64,000 bases of DNA from Grifola frondosa (GCA_001683735.1 LUGG01000015.1:1178001-1242000), one strand, 5' to 3'; counted from the stretch's first letter, positions 47,407 to 62,980 are shown. Numbers and translations: made by a program. The notes: generated by a model not told the origin, from the sequence alone.

Positions 47407-48909
47407 TGGACGCAGGCGATAACCATGATCACGAGCTTGTCAAGAAGTCGAAAAGCGACCGAGGACGTACCCCCAGCGGCGGCGAAAAAGAAGAATAGAA
47501 GATCTGCGGCCAGTGACAATACAGTTAATCTATAGACATGCACAGCTGCAGGTGAGCGAGATTCTTATGTGGCGGACCGCGCCTGCTCACCTGCTCGTCC
47601 TCCATGCGGAGCCGAAGTTGAAGATAATGATTCGCTCCAAAGCAACAGTCCCGACGGACCTGGTGTCCCGCATTCACACAGAAGGAAATGTATTTTGGGG
47701 TTAGTATGCTATAGTAAGCCGCTATTCTTTGTCGGCAAAAGAGTGCAGAAGAACTTCGCTGACGATCAGACGTGACGTAGTTCGGGGAAGCGGCAGCCTA
47801 AGGTGAGACCCCCGCAAACTGGGCACGGTGTCAGATACATCAGATATTAGGCTATGGTCGGCGAGTATAGGCTCTCTCCTCAGGTCATCGCCGACGTCGC
47901 CGACTTACATACTCGTCGTCTCCGTTCAATCTGTTCAGATCGAGAATCGAGATTGACGCGAACAAGGCATACACGTGATGCATTCTGGTGTTCTAGCGCC
48001 GCCTCGCTGGAGGCGTCCTGTTACCTCACTGCCGACAGAGTCAGTATGTATTCGAGGGACATGGCCAGAAAACCGCACATTTCGCTATCACAGTCTCCCT
48101 GACCAAACATGTATTTCGTGATTGTTTTCTGTATCCTTCTATCTTTTCAAAACCATCTGACAGTCTCATATACAGACAGCCTACCCATATGACCACCGCA
48201 TACACCGCGACATGAAATCCGGCGAATACCCCTTCAAGCAAACCATCCACACACTGTATGACCACCCGAATAAGGAGGCGCTCTACGCTATCTGCGACAC
48301 CTCTCTTGAAGAAGCCAGGTGGGAGGAGCAGTATTCATACCATAACGAAGGCGCGATCGACGCCAGCATCACCGCGGAACTCACCACACCGTTGGAAGTT
48401 GTCGAAGGTATTGATATGGACAGGGCATTTCAGATCGCTGCTGCTTCTTAGGGACGACGATGGAAATTGGAGGGACGACCAAGACATTCTCCCACGAGGA
48501 GACCCGGAGACCAGTAGTATGTGCTGCTTATATGTTTTCCCTTCTATTAGCTTTACATTTCATATATTTGCAGACACATAAGATTGAGATCCCCGTCGAG
48601 GCGGGTCAAACGACATATTTCTACCAGAGAAAGTACAAGCTCAAGACTAGGGTTTGGTTCATGCTCGATGCATGGGGCCAGGCCTGGGTTGTTGGCCGCT
48701 ACACCATTTCGGAGCCCTGGACCAGGACGGTCCTAACGGAAGTCATGAGCAACGAGTTCGTACGTAGGAGCCGCCGCCTCGAGGGCGAGGGCGAGATCCC
48801 TCCTGCGAGAGTCCCAGAGTTCCGAAAAGTGGCGCGCAGTATGTCTATCAAGAAGTTTGAGGACTGTACAGAGCGATGTCACGAGGCGTTGAGGAAATAC
48901 GGGGCTTGA
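47407..48909 (+). CDS. Unrecognised multi-exon protein
   Basis: Coding signal is clear in the 3' half. An exon beginning near 48181 after acceptor TATACAG reads YPYDHRIHRDMKSGEYPFKQ and continues to DMDRAFQIAAAS, where a stop or one-base shift follows near 48450. Coding resumes in another frame with a 57-nt intron (48519-48575, GTATGT...ATTTGCAG), then KIEIPVEAGQTTYFYQRKYK and WFMLDAWGQAWVVGRY, to a stop at 48907-48909. The 5' part is less sure: ATG 47407 opens a charged MDAGDNHDHELVKK segment and 47854 another. I do not recognise the family, and no signal peptide or membrane segment is visible. It is divergent from the carboxypeptidase and convergent with PDAT. Confidence 0.5.
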
Positions 48910-49253
48910 ACTAGCGTTGGGTATGATCGCCTTCAGGTTTGACAAACTCCCCGAGTTCATATGTCCACACGGACCTAACTAGTTATACACACATGTTATA
49001 ATATACAAGAACTCTTCATTCGCTTCCCACACGAAAGTCTCAGTGAATGCGGAGATAACATCTCGAGCGCCAAGCACCTGCCCCAGACACTTAAATTGTA
49101 GGTGACTCCGATCAATTCCTCCTGGTTAGCCACGCAGCTCAAGTTCTGCCGGATATTAGTCGACTTAGTTAGCCACAAAGGCGTAATTGTGATGTGAAGG
49201 TAACTCTTTCTTCCCGTCTAGAAATATACGATGGATATTGCTACACAGAACGA

Positions 49254-52200
49254 TCAGTCCCATTGTATCCTCTTCGCGTATTCACGTATGTCCGAGACGA
49301 ATGAGTCCTGCACCTCGTCCCCGGCTCCGGTTGCCACCTTCAGTATAATCTCGTTCAACGCCGTCGATCCGAGAATGTCCACGTGGTCGCTCGTCGTCCC
49401 CCTCCGCGCGGGATCGTCCCCACCGGCTTGTGTGGAAGCTGCTCACGCTCGTGTCCGTCAGCAGTTCAACACATGGGCCCATACAGCAATACGCACCTCG
49501 ACCGTAATGACAGAGATCCCTGCGGGGTTCCAGCGCCGTCGCTTCCAGCCCTCTACGCACATTGCGCCGAGACTGAGCAGGCTCACCGTCCCGTCGCCCT
49601 CACCCATCTTCACGCCATTCAGCACACGCGGGACAGACATTTCGTCCGTGTAGTCCGAGTCTATGAAACTGTTACGAGATAAAGGCATGTCGAGTGGCGG
49701 ACGCGGCGATATACAATCAGATGCATTGGAACAGGTCGCATCAGCCGCATCTGGCTGAATGTCATCATATTCATATTGACCTTGTGATACCTACGAAAAT
49801 CAGCGGGAAGTCACAAGTTTTGTACCGTATGAAAGGCATTGCTGCGAACCAGTAAGAACGCTGCAGATGGTCAGTTGACTGCGATGCTGCGATGTCTAAT
49901 GGAGAATAGCGCGCATACCTCATTTCCTTGCCATGTCCATACACGCAATACATCTTCATTGAGGGCGCATTAGGCAATCTGATAACAAGCATAGGTTCAA
50001 CTGGTCATAATAATTGAGAACCCATACGCACTGCACTTCCAGCGGGTTGGTCCACTTCCTGAAGTCCAGGTTGTTCCGCTTCAATTGTGCCTCGTCGCGC
50101 TCAATTTCAAATGAGTAGTTTAGAGCCATCATTCTCTAATGCATCGCAAGATCAACCAAACCGAGCTCAAAGATAATCCATGCGCACCTGGAACGACTCC
50201 GGGGTGTGCTCCAGGATCCACGTCCCCGCCGTGTCCGATGTCATGTTCTCTAAACCTACATGTTCCAGCGCAGGAGCAGATGAGTCGCGGAATGCGATGA
50301 GAGCACCGTGGGTCTGACTGTGGTTGGACGTATCGTCTGGTGCGAACGTTGCGTTGCCCCAGATTGCATCTCCGCCCTGTATCACGACTGGGGATTAGCA
50401 CAAGAAATTGCGTGAATGTAAGACCTCGCCTTGATCCACATGCTTGCACTGCCAGCCCAACTGCGGAACAACTTTTGGCGCTCTTTCCTGGAGAAGAAGC
50501 GCTCAAGAACTTGAAGAGACGTTAGTATGAGAGTGTATGTGAGTCGATGCACGCGTACCATATGCGCCCGCTGGATTCATCTGGACGGTATCCTTCATCT
50601 CGCCAGACAGGAAGGCAGACATAGCTTTGGCCTGACCATAGCGTTACGACGACCATCAAGGACAGCAGTCGAGACAGACTTACTACACCCTGCAGAGAGC
50701 ATACGAAATATCAGTGGCCATCACGCAGAGATTGAGACTGGAATATGTACCAGATGTGTTCCGGCAATGGTAATCAAAGCTTCGATGTGATTCTGCGATC
50801 GTATTCGAAATAAAATGCCAAGTGAGAAACGGTCCACGTTGTGTAAATCGGCATATACCTCTACCCAGTCACGACCGCCTGCTCCATGCTGTGGTGATTC
50901 CACCCATTTGAAACTTCGGGTATGTGAAGGTCACATAGATATGGTAAATTTGTGACAACAAGAACACGGGCGGGGATGAGTCCACAGCAATCAGGGATAA
51001 GGGAAGACAGGTCTGAACATACAAATACTAGATGGTACCTTACGTTAGGAGTCCAAGATCTAGACGTGAGGTGTTGTCTGCGTACCAGCATAACCTGAAA
51101 AGTGAGAGAATGGGATCAACAAAGTGAAGCAGTCTCGTAGAGGCGGACGTACGGTGCTACCCATTGAATGCGCTGCCAACACTACTTTTCTTTTGTCCCG
51201 CGCCCTGATTTAACTATGAGATCGGAAGTCGGGAAAGAGGTGATGGAATGGAAGAGCGTGTATAATGTAAAAATAGAGCAAAATTCGTTTGAAGTTCGCT
51301 CGCAAGTAATTGGCAAGTGTCCCGCATGCTGTCGGAATATGCGGGAATACTCCGGCACGTATCCCGAAAACCTAAATGCAGGACAAAAAACTCACTTAAA
51401 GCTTTCGATGGTGGCCTTCAGTTTCGAAAAATAGCCATCCCGTTCCTCGAGATTGTAATATGACAGGCGCCAATCGTACGGCGCGAGATGTAAATTATTT
51501 GTGTCGTAGTCAACCACAGCGAGATTCTCGACGATCTTAGACCTGCCAAGGTGCATCAGCAACGTATATTGGCAAATATGGATTGCGGGACACACCAGAG
51601 CCAGTATCCCTGAATGAAGCTGCTCGCAGCGTCGATGCCCTCCGCTGCGCGTACTTTAACGCCGGGTGGATCAAGACCGGTCATGGGGTCGAGCATGACG
51701 GCAGCCATCCACTTCTCGCGGTTGAATGTAACTTGTGAGATCATTGAGAAACCACCCCAGACTTTACGGCGGAAGAACGTGCGATATTCAGGGGAGGTCG
51801 ACCACGACTCGAGGCCCTACGACAATCATTGTCATTTTCATGAACGGCATACGGAAAAGAGACATAATGCGATGTGAAAATGCTCACCGTTGAGATGATG
51901 CCTGGGATAAGGACAACGGGATGCTTGGCGGAGAGGCCGCGCGCCGCAATCTTCTCCCCAACGGCAAACTCGAGGCCATTCGTATTGAGCTTCCAGGGCT
52001 CAGGGATATTACTCCAAAGGCGGCGCCACTCTGCTTCGACTCGGGAGAGGTCAAGTTGAGGAATATCGATCTGAGGGAACTCAGGCATGGCGATGTCGAA
52101 TTCGTCCATGAGAAGAGCCAGGTGAGTTTGGAAATCAGTGAAGTCGGAGGGCTGGATGAGCACGAAGCCAAGGAGGATTCCGACTGGGATAGTAAAGAGG

Positions 52201-52838
52201 AGTGAGTGAACAGGACGATGAGGTGAAGTTGGGATAAACCTTGAGAACGCACCTACGATGCCGAGAGGAAAGAGGAAACGCCGGGTCGAAAAGAACCAGC
52301 GCTGCAGCTAACAGGATATGCGTCAATATTATACAACGACATGTCTCCGGGAGAGAATTAAAGGGAGTTCTCTACTGCATTCGTTCTAAAACCGGCCATC
52401 ACCAGGTGAACGTTGGTCTCACGCGCAAATGCACACTGAGCGCAATGTAGAGCCAATCATCATCATCAAATGACTGAGTCCGTTGGCAATATCTAGCTGC
52501 AGTTGATGTTCTGATAACAGGCTCGGCTGAACTTGACCGTATGAGTATCTTATATGCAGGCTGCAGGCTGCCGACGTTTGAGTCTTTTTCAAATCAAACA
52601 TGGGACATCATTTCAAGTCATTATCATTCATGCCAATATTCGCCCATGCCCCGAAGATAGTTCCATAGATTGGACATACCTCTTTTTCTTTCTCCTTATA
52701 GCTCTCCACTTTCTGCGCAAGCTCGTCCTGAAGATGGTGTATCTCATCCCGGTCATGTTCCAACCGTTGCTCATCTGACTGCCGGACCACAGCAGCGTCA
52801 GATTGTTGTCGTTTGATGGGTCGTTTGGTGAGGGTCAT
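49254..52838 (-). CDS. LRO1: Phospholipid:diacylglycerol acyltransferase (PDAT, Lro1-like)
   Basis: PDAT moves an acyl group from a phospholipid to diacylglycerol, forming triacylglycerol at the ER. The protein has a basic, coiled N-terminus (exon 52838-52680), one membrane segment (FLFPLGIVVGILLGFVLIQ, joined over intron 52252-52184), the LCAT-family start HPVVLIPGI, then GLESWSTSPEYR, WMAAVMLDPMTGLDPPG, APYDWRLSYYNLEERDGYF, the nucleophile motif AAHSMGST, and a C-terminal SDHVDILGSTALNE with the catalytic His. Stop is at 49254-49256. Exons 52838-52680, 52301-52253, 52183-51888 and 51816 onward keep frame. Around the nucleophile three micro-exons are needed: 51094-51086 (VML), 51027-51023 and 50689-50684 (GV). 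Intron 50429-50377 is GC-AG. The first intron (52679-52302, 378 nt) is unusually long. Frames I checked are consistent, but the region 49460-50170 was not resolved exon by exon. Confidence 0.88.
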
Positions 52839-53793
52839 GGTAGGTTGAGTGTCAGAAAAAGACTAAACATGTACTGCGGTACAGCAACTGGTACCTAGAA
52901 CAGCAGCGCAGTAGCATGCAGAAGTACAGGGGAAGCAGTAGTAGACCACCACGCGTGTCTTACGTCATCGAGACCCCCCGATGCGAGCGGCTTTTCCACC
53001 AGGGATGAGAATCCCGATTAACGCGACGTCAGTACTGAGATTATTTATGGCGAAGCGACAGTACTTGAAACTGCTTGTATAGAATAATATCATTGTCGCA
53101 TCGATATCATGCTGAGTTTGGTGGTTCCACCGGCTTACGTGGAGGCGGAGGCGGGACAGGGTTATCGATGCACGAGTGTTGGACCTCAGTCCGCACTTGA
53201 CACGCCGAGTGCAGTGTATACTAGTGTAATAGACATAAGTATTTGGGATTTGACAGGATTGCCTAAGTATACGTGGGATCTGGCACTATGGACTCCATGC
53301 ACCTATGCATGGAAAGATCTTACAGATCTTAGCACTATCGATATGCCCGATTCAAGTTGTGCATCAGGTTCACTTCTTTCACCTTTGCGCTATCGTTCTG
53401 CCAATAAAGCGCACGCCGACGCAACAAGTTTTCCTGTCTTTAGGACATATAATGGTCAAATGCGCGCTAGCGTTAGCGGCATCATACTAGGAACCAAACC
53501 ACCGGATTTGAGTGATTCCTGAAGAGAGATAGTTGTGCAAGACTGTTAAGAGATACTCACGTTGGAGATGCATCTCGAGAGGTAGAACAAGCCCGTCGTC
53601 ACACGAGTACCTATTGCCTGTATACAGAAAAACATTTTTTTGTCCGCTCCCGGTATAGAACTATACATCACGTCGAGAACAGATAAGTACAAGTCCATTC
53701 GTGGAATCCAAAGTCCGTAGAATAATCACAAATACAGAGTGCAAGCCCTCCAACACAAAACATACACAGAAGATATTCGTCGCCGACCACTGA
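52839..53793. other. Intergenic between PDAT and halogenase genes
   Basis: The plus-strand frame at 53109-53522 (137 residues) has no recognisable domain and no splice or promoter context, so it is not called as a gene. It is the only frame here with some protein-like composition. Confidence 0.35.
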
Positions 53794-56392
<2,599 letters not shown>

Positions 56393-58805
56393 TTGTAGGT
56401 ATTGGTGGTGGCTAAGCGGGGGCAGAGCAAGGCAGTAATGTTGTAGAGTAGATGACAGAGGGGTCGAGATGGACGGTGGAAATGGTTCAAGGGGGGTTGA
56501 GCAGAACGTCTTATTGACAAAGCAAAAGAAGCAAAGCAAGATAGATGATCAGAGCGTGATGCTGGGTGATCGATCCTGGGCGACCCTCCTCATCTTATAT
56601 ATACTACTGCTGGCGCCATTCCCGACGGCGAAAGGGTGGCGAAGCAGCTTCAATCTGGATACCCCTGCACTAGACACAGGAAGTTCTGAGGGAACGGGTC
56701 CGGACAGCATGCGACACTAGTCATCGTGCGCTAGCCGTCGTGGAGCGAAGCAACGTTAATTCCCGAACAGTACGTGCCACAAATCCACGAACAGAATTTG
56801 CTGACACATGTGCACACGGAGATCGACTTTCGCTGTGAAATTAGAGACTCTGCAGGAAAAGATCGTGAGGGAAAAATCGGTATTTGATGATCCTTAGAAC
56901 CTTCCGGGGAGCCGGTCCACTTGTTCGTGCGGTATCGCACACCGCGATAAGCTGTGAATCATCGCCCTAGTTCGGCTGAGTCTTTGAAAGACGCGCTTGC
57001 CATACGTTTCAAGCAGGGAACGTCTGTACAGCACGCGCTCGTTGCAATCATGCCGTTGGAAGTGCCTGTGCTCTGCGGCCATGAAAGCACAACGACGGGT
57101 GGATATATAAGGAAGATCGGGACGAGGATCAGTCCCGCAAGCGGATAGAAAGAATAGAAAGACTTTCGTGACGGTATATGGAAATCCTATATGGAAATCC
57201 AGCTATGTGAATACAAGCTAACCGGAAGTCCCCCGCCGTTTCTGGAACGCGTATGTTTCACGATCCGTCACAATCACGTGAACCGTGATCACGTTGTCGA
57301 TCACAATTCCGCGCCGCCGCGCGTCTTTCCCCGCGACCTCAACATGCTAGTACCGACATAAGCGTACCACATCTCACTCCTCGAACTTAGCATTCATTCT
57401 TCCATGGCTCATCGCTACAAATTTATCGGGTTTGAGCTGCATGCAACTCTTCGCTGATGCAATGATAGACTACCTCAAAGTTGGTCAGACAACGGACATA
57501 GTAAGTACTTACTTATTTTTGAGGAGAAACGTCTAGCGGTCCATATATGCGTATTCGTCGTGGAATTATATGCAACCATCTGCCGATCATGTCTATAACC
57601 GAGCGAAGGCGCCTCTGCTGGTCTTGGCTTTCCGGATGTTCGCTATGATTTGAGCGCTCGCTGTGAGGTCATGTGGGCCTCTATTATAACGGCACCCAAA
57701 TGCACAGACGAGTACTATTCTGCGCGCGAGTATAGCTAGGCGCCTCGAGTTTTTGATCGACAAACAATGTCCTTCATGCTTCTGTATCAGGCCTACTCAC
57801 ATCCAACATGCGACGTTCACGCGATCGACGCCTACTCGGATGTTGTGGAATGATGGATATTGCTCAGCAGGAACATACAAGCCATGTGCACACATGAGCC
57901 CATGCGCTCTCTGTCTTTCACCGTGTTGTGGTGCTCTCCGTGCAGATCATTCACTTTGCGTCCAAGCGATCCTGCTTCCATACATTTTACTCCTGGCCTT
58001 GATCTTGTTCTCTTATCATGTTCTGCTTCCAGTACAAACAACTGTGCCTCCCTCGGAATGAAGCCATCTAGTTGCATGAGCCTCGAATGAGTGTATGTAT
58101 CCATTTCGTCGGCCCCCATCATCGCATTGCACTATATTTGTGATCATCTCGACTATTCTGCTAAGGTAAGGGTATATAAATATTCCTTCCCGTCTTCCAC
58201 GGATGCGAATAACCACATCACTTTGCCCACAGGTGACAAAGCACCGCCCTCAAGTTCGTCTTCGAGCCTAGCTCCTCTGATTTTGCTTAGGAATACCATT
58301 CCTTCTGATCCGATGAACCCACAAGGTACCAACACGGATTCCACTCACGACGTTTCAGATGGTCATGCCCACCGTGCATGAGTAGGATTTGCGTGCCATG
58401 CGATCGAAGATCATGGCGGAGAATCTCCGCAGCACATACCGTGCGGTTGAGAGATGGCCAGTGTTCGCTGGTAACACTCCTGATGTCGTGACTAGTTTGG
58501 GCAACTTTCGTTCGCGTTGGTGAGGATGCGCAGCTAATCCGAATCTCCCATTCGTTGGTGCGTCAGTCAACCTCATGTCTCAAAGGTGCCATTTCTCATG
58601 TGGTATCGCTGTGTCCTTATGTTGCGCGAAGAGACAAGAGCTTGGGACGTAATCGATTCCAATATCGATAGCGTAACATGACACACACCTATTCCTGTGG
58701 GAAATCCCGCATCATCCGACGGATTCGATCGTTCTGATGTACTTGGTTGGTGAATCAGTCCTTGCTCCTCTGATGCAGTTCTCTTCAGTCAACCCATTCT
58801 AACTA
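56393..58805. other. Gene-poor stretch
   Basis: The first 200 bases are the halogenase upstream region, with TATATATAC near 56595. A short direct repeat ATATGGAAATCC occurs at about 57177 and 57190. A plus-strand frame segment near 58230-58380 (APPSSSSSSLAPLILLRN) could be an exon of a lost gene. Nothing else is supported. Confidence 0.35.
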
Positions 58806-59720
58806 TGTACGCGTCTTCACTCACAATCTCAAATCAGGCTTCTGACCTATCTGTGTCGATTACTGTTAGACGTATCCCTGACGTCTCCTATCAGTCTGCT
58901 TATGTTCCATTCCAAAGGCATTGGGGCTACTGCATCGACTCTGACGGCCAGACCTTCCTCTTGAGGTCTATCGAAAGATGATGACTAACCCCTCAGGTGA
59001 GCACACGTGTTCGGGCATGGTTTTTTTCGAAATCTCTTCTATCTAAGCGCTTTTTCCGGACACGATTTTCATGTGATCAACTCCTACTCGGACGTCTCTA
59101 CTAATTTTCAGGCGCTATCCTATATAGTAGATTGTATACACCATACCGTCAATCATTGAATATGGCACTAGAAATGAACATCATTTGTGAGGTACAAACG
59201 GCTCAAGATAAATATTCATGTCACTGCTAACTTATCTCTATTCATAGTGGTGCTCCAGCTGACGCCTACCTCACTTCGACAGCTTCTGTTTTCTAGCTTG
59301 ATTCTTTTAGTTTCTCATCAGGTCTGACTCTTTCTATCTAGATACAGAGACTGCGATCGTTTTCGATCGGTTACGATTCGTACCTGTCTCCCACCAGGAA
59401 TACACCCTTCCGAAATGACTACATTAGGAGGAACGTCGATGAGAAAACTGATATTCCACATCATGAAGTACGTAATGTCCATTTCTTGTACTCCTATGAT
59501 GTTTTTACGGATGCTTCATCGCTGGGCGGGCCCCACTTCTTTGATAGTGTGCGGGCTAGTATCCATCGACTGAAGATAATTCGACGTCCTCATGCCTCAA
59601 ACTACTGTGGTTTAAGTTCAAACCATTCGTTTCCACGGATTACGGCTATTGTTCTTCCCCCGTCCAATATTCCGTATCATGTTGATGGACCTCCTGCCAA
59701 TATCTTGATTTGACTGAGTC
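58806..59720 (+). pseudogene. Relic exons of an unknown gene
   Basis: ATG 58806 opens a 58-residue frame (SVSITVRRIPDVSYQSAYVP, HWGYCIDSDGQTFLL) ending in two stops at 58980. Further protein-like pieces on the same strand, such as NDYIRRNVDEKTDIPHHE near 59420 and FLYSYDVFTDASSLGG near 59483, continue to about 59710. No family is recognised, and splice sites do not join the pieces cleanly. I treat them as remains of one decayed gene. Confidence 0.3.
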
Positions 59721-60770
59721 GCATCCCTGAAATCACGCTGACTGGAAATTCCCCGCCCACAAGGGCTGCCTCGATGTCCAGAAACATCTGGCTGATAAGC
59801 TCTAATTCCCAACGCAGGAAGAATCTCAGCGCTGCAATTAATATTCAACTTCCAAGCCAATATCGACGGGCGCTTCCGTACGTTGTGTCCTGTCACTAAC
59901 GAATGGAACAACCATATCTGACTGATGCGCCTGGCGGGTCAACCCGGCCGAACAATTTCCTCAGATCAGAACACACTGCTATTATGCGTTCTCTCGTCTC
60001 GGTCAGGATCGCACCTTCTTCGTAATGGGCGAAAATTCCATGTCTTGGTGATGTGTGTAGTCCATCATGTCGACACTCAATTCGACAGCTCACGTCCCCC
60101 TATTTTTCCACCCAATTGTGCAACCTGCTCCACGTGCTTCTTGTTCGCCATGCGCTCGAACGCGTGGTCATACTCTCGCGTCCGCGTTTCCGAGGGCTGT
60201 TCCGCGCCTTCCCGTGCTCAAGTGCATTAGACTTGTGCTGCTGGCCGCTTCCCTCTCAAGAAACCCACTTTCATTACCTCCTCATCCACATCACATGCTC
60301 TTTGGTTCAATCCCACCGGACTTGAGCGATGTTTAGCTTGGCCACTCTGTTGACGCACTCTATCAAGCCAGCGCATCCATGTGGGGAAATCCCTCAGTAT
60401 GTCACGGGCTCTTCGGATTCTGATGTATTAATTTAGAGTGCCCCCATCGCCTCTGTTTTCGAGCCCCATGAGTGTACTCGTGTTGTGGCTCTCTTACGCT
60501 GGTGGACTTGCCATTGTTTTTTGTGCCCCAATATCTTGCCGATACCCATGACCGCAGTAAGCCCATTTTCTCTGATCGAACAACATTGTCGCAGCACAGC
60601 GCCTCCGTCACGAGCACCTGCCACCAGCGCGAGCCCGACTGCCTTGAAACGAACGTTGTGCAAATCACATGTCTAAGTCGGAGTAGCTGTTCATCATACA
60701 CATCCATTATCTTTCAGCACGAGCGCGTCTGACTCCATATGCCATAGTTTGTCACCACGATGCTCATGAA
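59721..60770. other. No clear gene; possible decayed sequence
   Basis: Several overlapping frames on both strands are open for 60-100 codons because the region is GC-rich. None shows motifs or consistent splice sites. Confidence 0.35.
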
Positions 60771-60805
60771 TTGGGTTCGCGATGGCAGATGGCTTACCGA
60801 AGTCC

Positions 60806-61240
60806 TCAAACGGTATCTGGACGACGGTCTTCAGCCTGACGCCGTTGGAGACGAGCATCAGGAATAAGCAATTTTGAGTCCAACCTTCGACCGTGCAAAT
60901 GTACCGTGACTATTCGTACGAATGCGCGCTTCCCTTCCCCGTACATTGTCGGCAGATTTGCGCGAAACAGCTCTGCGTGTGGTTGTATCATGCACGCTAC
61001 CCACGAGATCTTACACCCAACACTACCTTCCACTAAGAGCTGCCAGAGTACACCGTGCTCTATATTCGTCACCTCGCTCCAAGTTGCGACATGCTGATAT
61101 AAAGTGCTCATATGAATGTCTTTCAGGTTAATTGTCAAGATCCCAAAATCCTGACGCGTCATTTCTTCAGTCAACCCGAGATAGCGCGCGATTTTGCTTT
61201 CGGCCCTGCTTTGTTTTGCCTTTCAACGGCGGGGACCATG
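60806..61240 (-). pseudogene. Relic of a second HET-domain gene
   Basis: The minus-strand frame 61174-60806 contains the end of a HET domain in degraded form: DIHMSTLYQHVATWSEVTN and HGVLWQLLVEGSV, then the well kept LPTMYGEGKRAFVR. These correspond to EREVLWRLPLKVSVARRMSW and MPMIYGEGKRAFVRLQ in the intact neighbour. The LSHxW start and the WID motif are absent. It lies directly downstream of, and in the same direction as, the HET gene at 61260-62980, consistent with a decayed tandem duplicate. Confidence 0.7.
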
Positions 61241-61259
61241 GTTACTCATTGAAGAATCT

Positions 61260-62980
61260 TCACGCCGGGGCGCTCTCTCCCGCCGAGGACGCCAATCTCG
61301 CCACAACAACATCCACTGTATACGCTTCCTGATCTTGTTCTGACCTAATCGGGGTGATCTTTACTTTAACCGCCTTTTCCGGTGCGATGACCTTGACAAC
61401 TCTGTCAAGACACCTGCTACGCCTGGATGCTATATCATCAGTGCGCCACGAGCTCCACGGATCTTGATAAACGTAATAAATCCTAAGGGCGGTCTCGGTG
61501 TCTGTCTTGGAGGACCAAAGTCCATTCGTATCCTGGCCCTCCTTGATGAAGACGTCACTCCAGACGCGGCGCTCCTTCCAACCCCAGACTGTGTCGATGC
61601 CTATTACTACGGCGAACAATTCGTCTGTGGCAGAGTCGCGGAATAGAGCACTCCCGCAGCACAACATCTCCGTTGCTGGCATCTGCAGCCGCAGAGCCGT
61701 GTCTCCCAAAGGGCTCCACAGATGTGGTGGGGCCAGCCCGACCATGGAAAATCCGAACTGACTCAGCATGCCTGTGTTGAGCGTGAACACAAAGGTCGAG
61801 GGTAACGATACTCGGTGCAGGTCGGAGCTCTCTTCCACGTCCTGCTCGACATAGACATCTTCGACGTTCCTGGAGGCGACGAATGACCGTACATCGTCAT
61901 CATTGAGGAGGACAAGTGTGTCTGTATCTCTGAGATACTGATTCAGGGTGCCTTCCCGCTTCCTCAGCACAATGCCGACGGTTTTCTGGCCCCACCCTGC
62001 GGCGGCCCAATGGAGCAGGCTAGCGCTGCCAGATATGTCCCCGTTCCTTCGTCGTATCTCTTTAAAGGCAGCCGTAAGCGTACGCCATAGTTGGTCACCA
62101 TGTGCTCCGGTACGGGCTTCGAGATTAGAAATCGCTCCGCAAAATCCTCGTATGGCGTCTGGATAATCATCGTCGACCTAGCTGACGCAAAGAGCGATGG
62201 AGAAGACGCGAGCAGTCCCTCGGACATACCCAAATTATGCCCAACCCTCGACCACGCAAACATACTGTGATCGTTCGTCTGTTTCATGATTTCGTGCTGT
62301 AAGCGCACAAACGCACGTTTTCCTTCTCCATATATCATCGGCATGTTGACGTTGAACAGGCCCATGAGCGAATATGCGCGATCCTCCTCACGAGTCGTAT
62401 CGCGATGCGCCGCCCACGACATCCGACGCGCCACGCTGACTTTCAGTGGCAGTCGCCAGAGCACCTCGCGCTCGATGTCTGTGGTCTGCTCAATCACATT
62501 CGTGAGACTCTGCCTTGTGCCAATATCCGTCCAGTCCTTTGCGAAGAACACCACGCGTGTGGGCGCGAGAAGCTCCTGGAGCGTCCACCCTCTCGTGAAC
62601 CACAGGCTCCTCCGAAACTTCGAACGGGGATCTTCGGGGTCTTCATCGCTGTCCACGTCATCCAGATATGCGTAGCAAACCCCAGAGTTGCTGTACCACG
62701 CATACATGGAGTTAATCGCCTCGGATAACTCCGCACTGCTGCGCTTGTCGATGCAGCATGTGTCGATCCATCCCCACTCGTAACCATCTCGCCGCGCTTG
62801 TGCGCAGCATCCTAGGATCTTGCGCATCCCAGCCATGGTCATCGTGCGGTCGATATTCTGCATGTCATCGAATAGCACCTCCTCGAGGCCCCAACGGTGC
62901 GAGAGTATAGCGTAGGCTGGGCGTGTCCTCGGGTCAATGAACTCATGGAGCGTCATTGTAGATGTATTTAACAGACGCAT
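61260..62980 (-). CDS. HET-domain protein (heterokaryon incompatibility type), one frame break
   Basis: ATG 62980-62978 opens MRLLNTSTMTLHEF and the HET domain follows at once: YAILSHRWG, then GYEWGWIDTCCIDKRSSAEL, SEAINSMYAWYSNSGVCYAYLDD, WFTRGWTLQELLAP, REEDRAYSLMGLFNVNMP and YGEGKRAFVRLQ. These are the three conserved HET blocks in normal order, over residues 1-260. The C-terminal half (about 61970 to 61260) is in a different frame. The switch lies near 62010-62035, where a one-base change would join the two. HET domains trigger cell death after non-self recognition in filamentous fungi. Basidiomycetes carry many such genes and their role there is less clear. No NACHT or repeat domain follows. 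Confidence 0.82.

Noticed and set aside
53109..53522. 137-residue plus-strand frame between PDAT and halogenase
   Set aside because: No domain, splice sites or start context could be found; open by chance is as likely.
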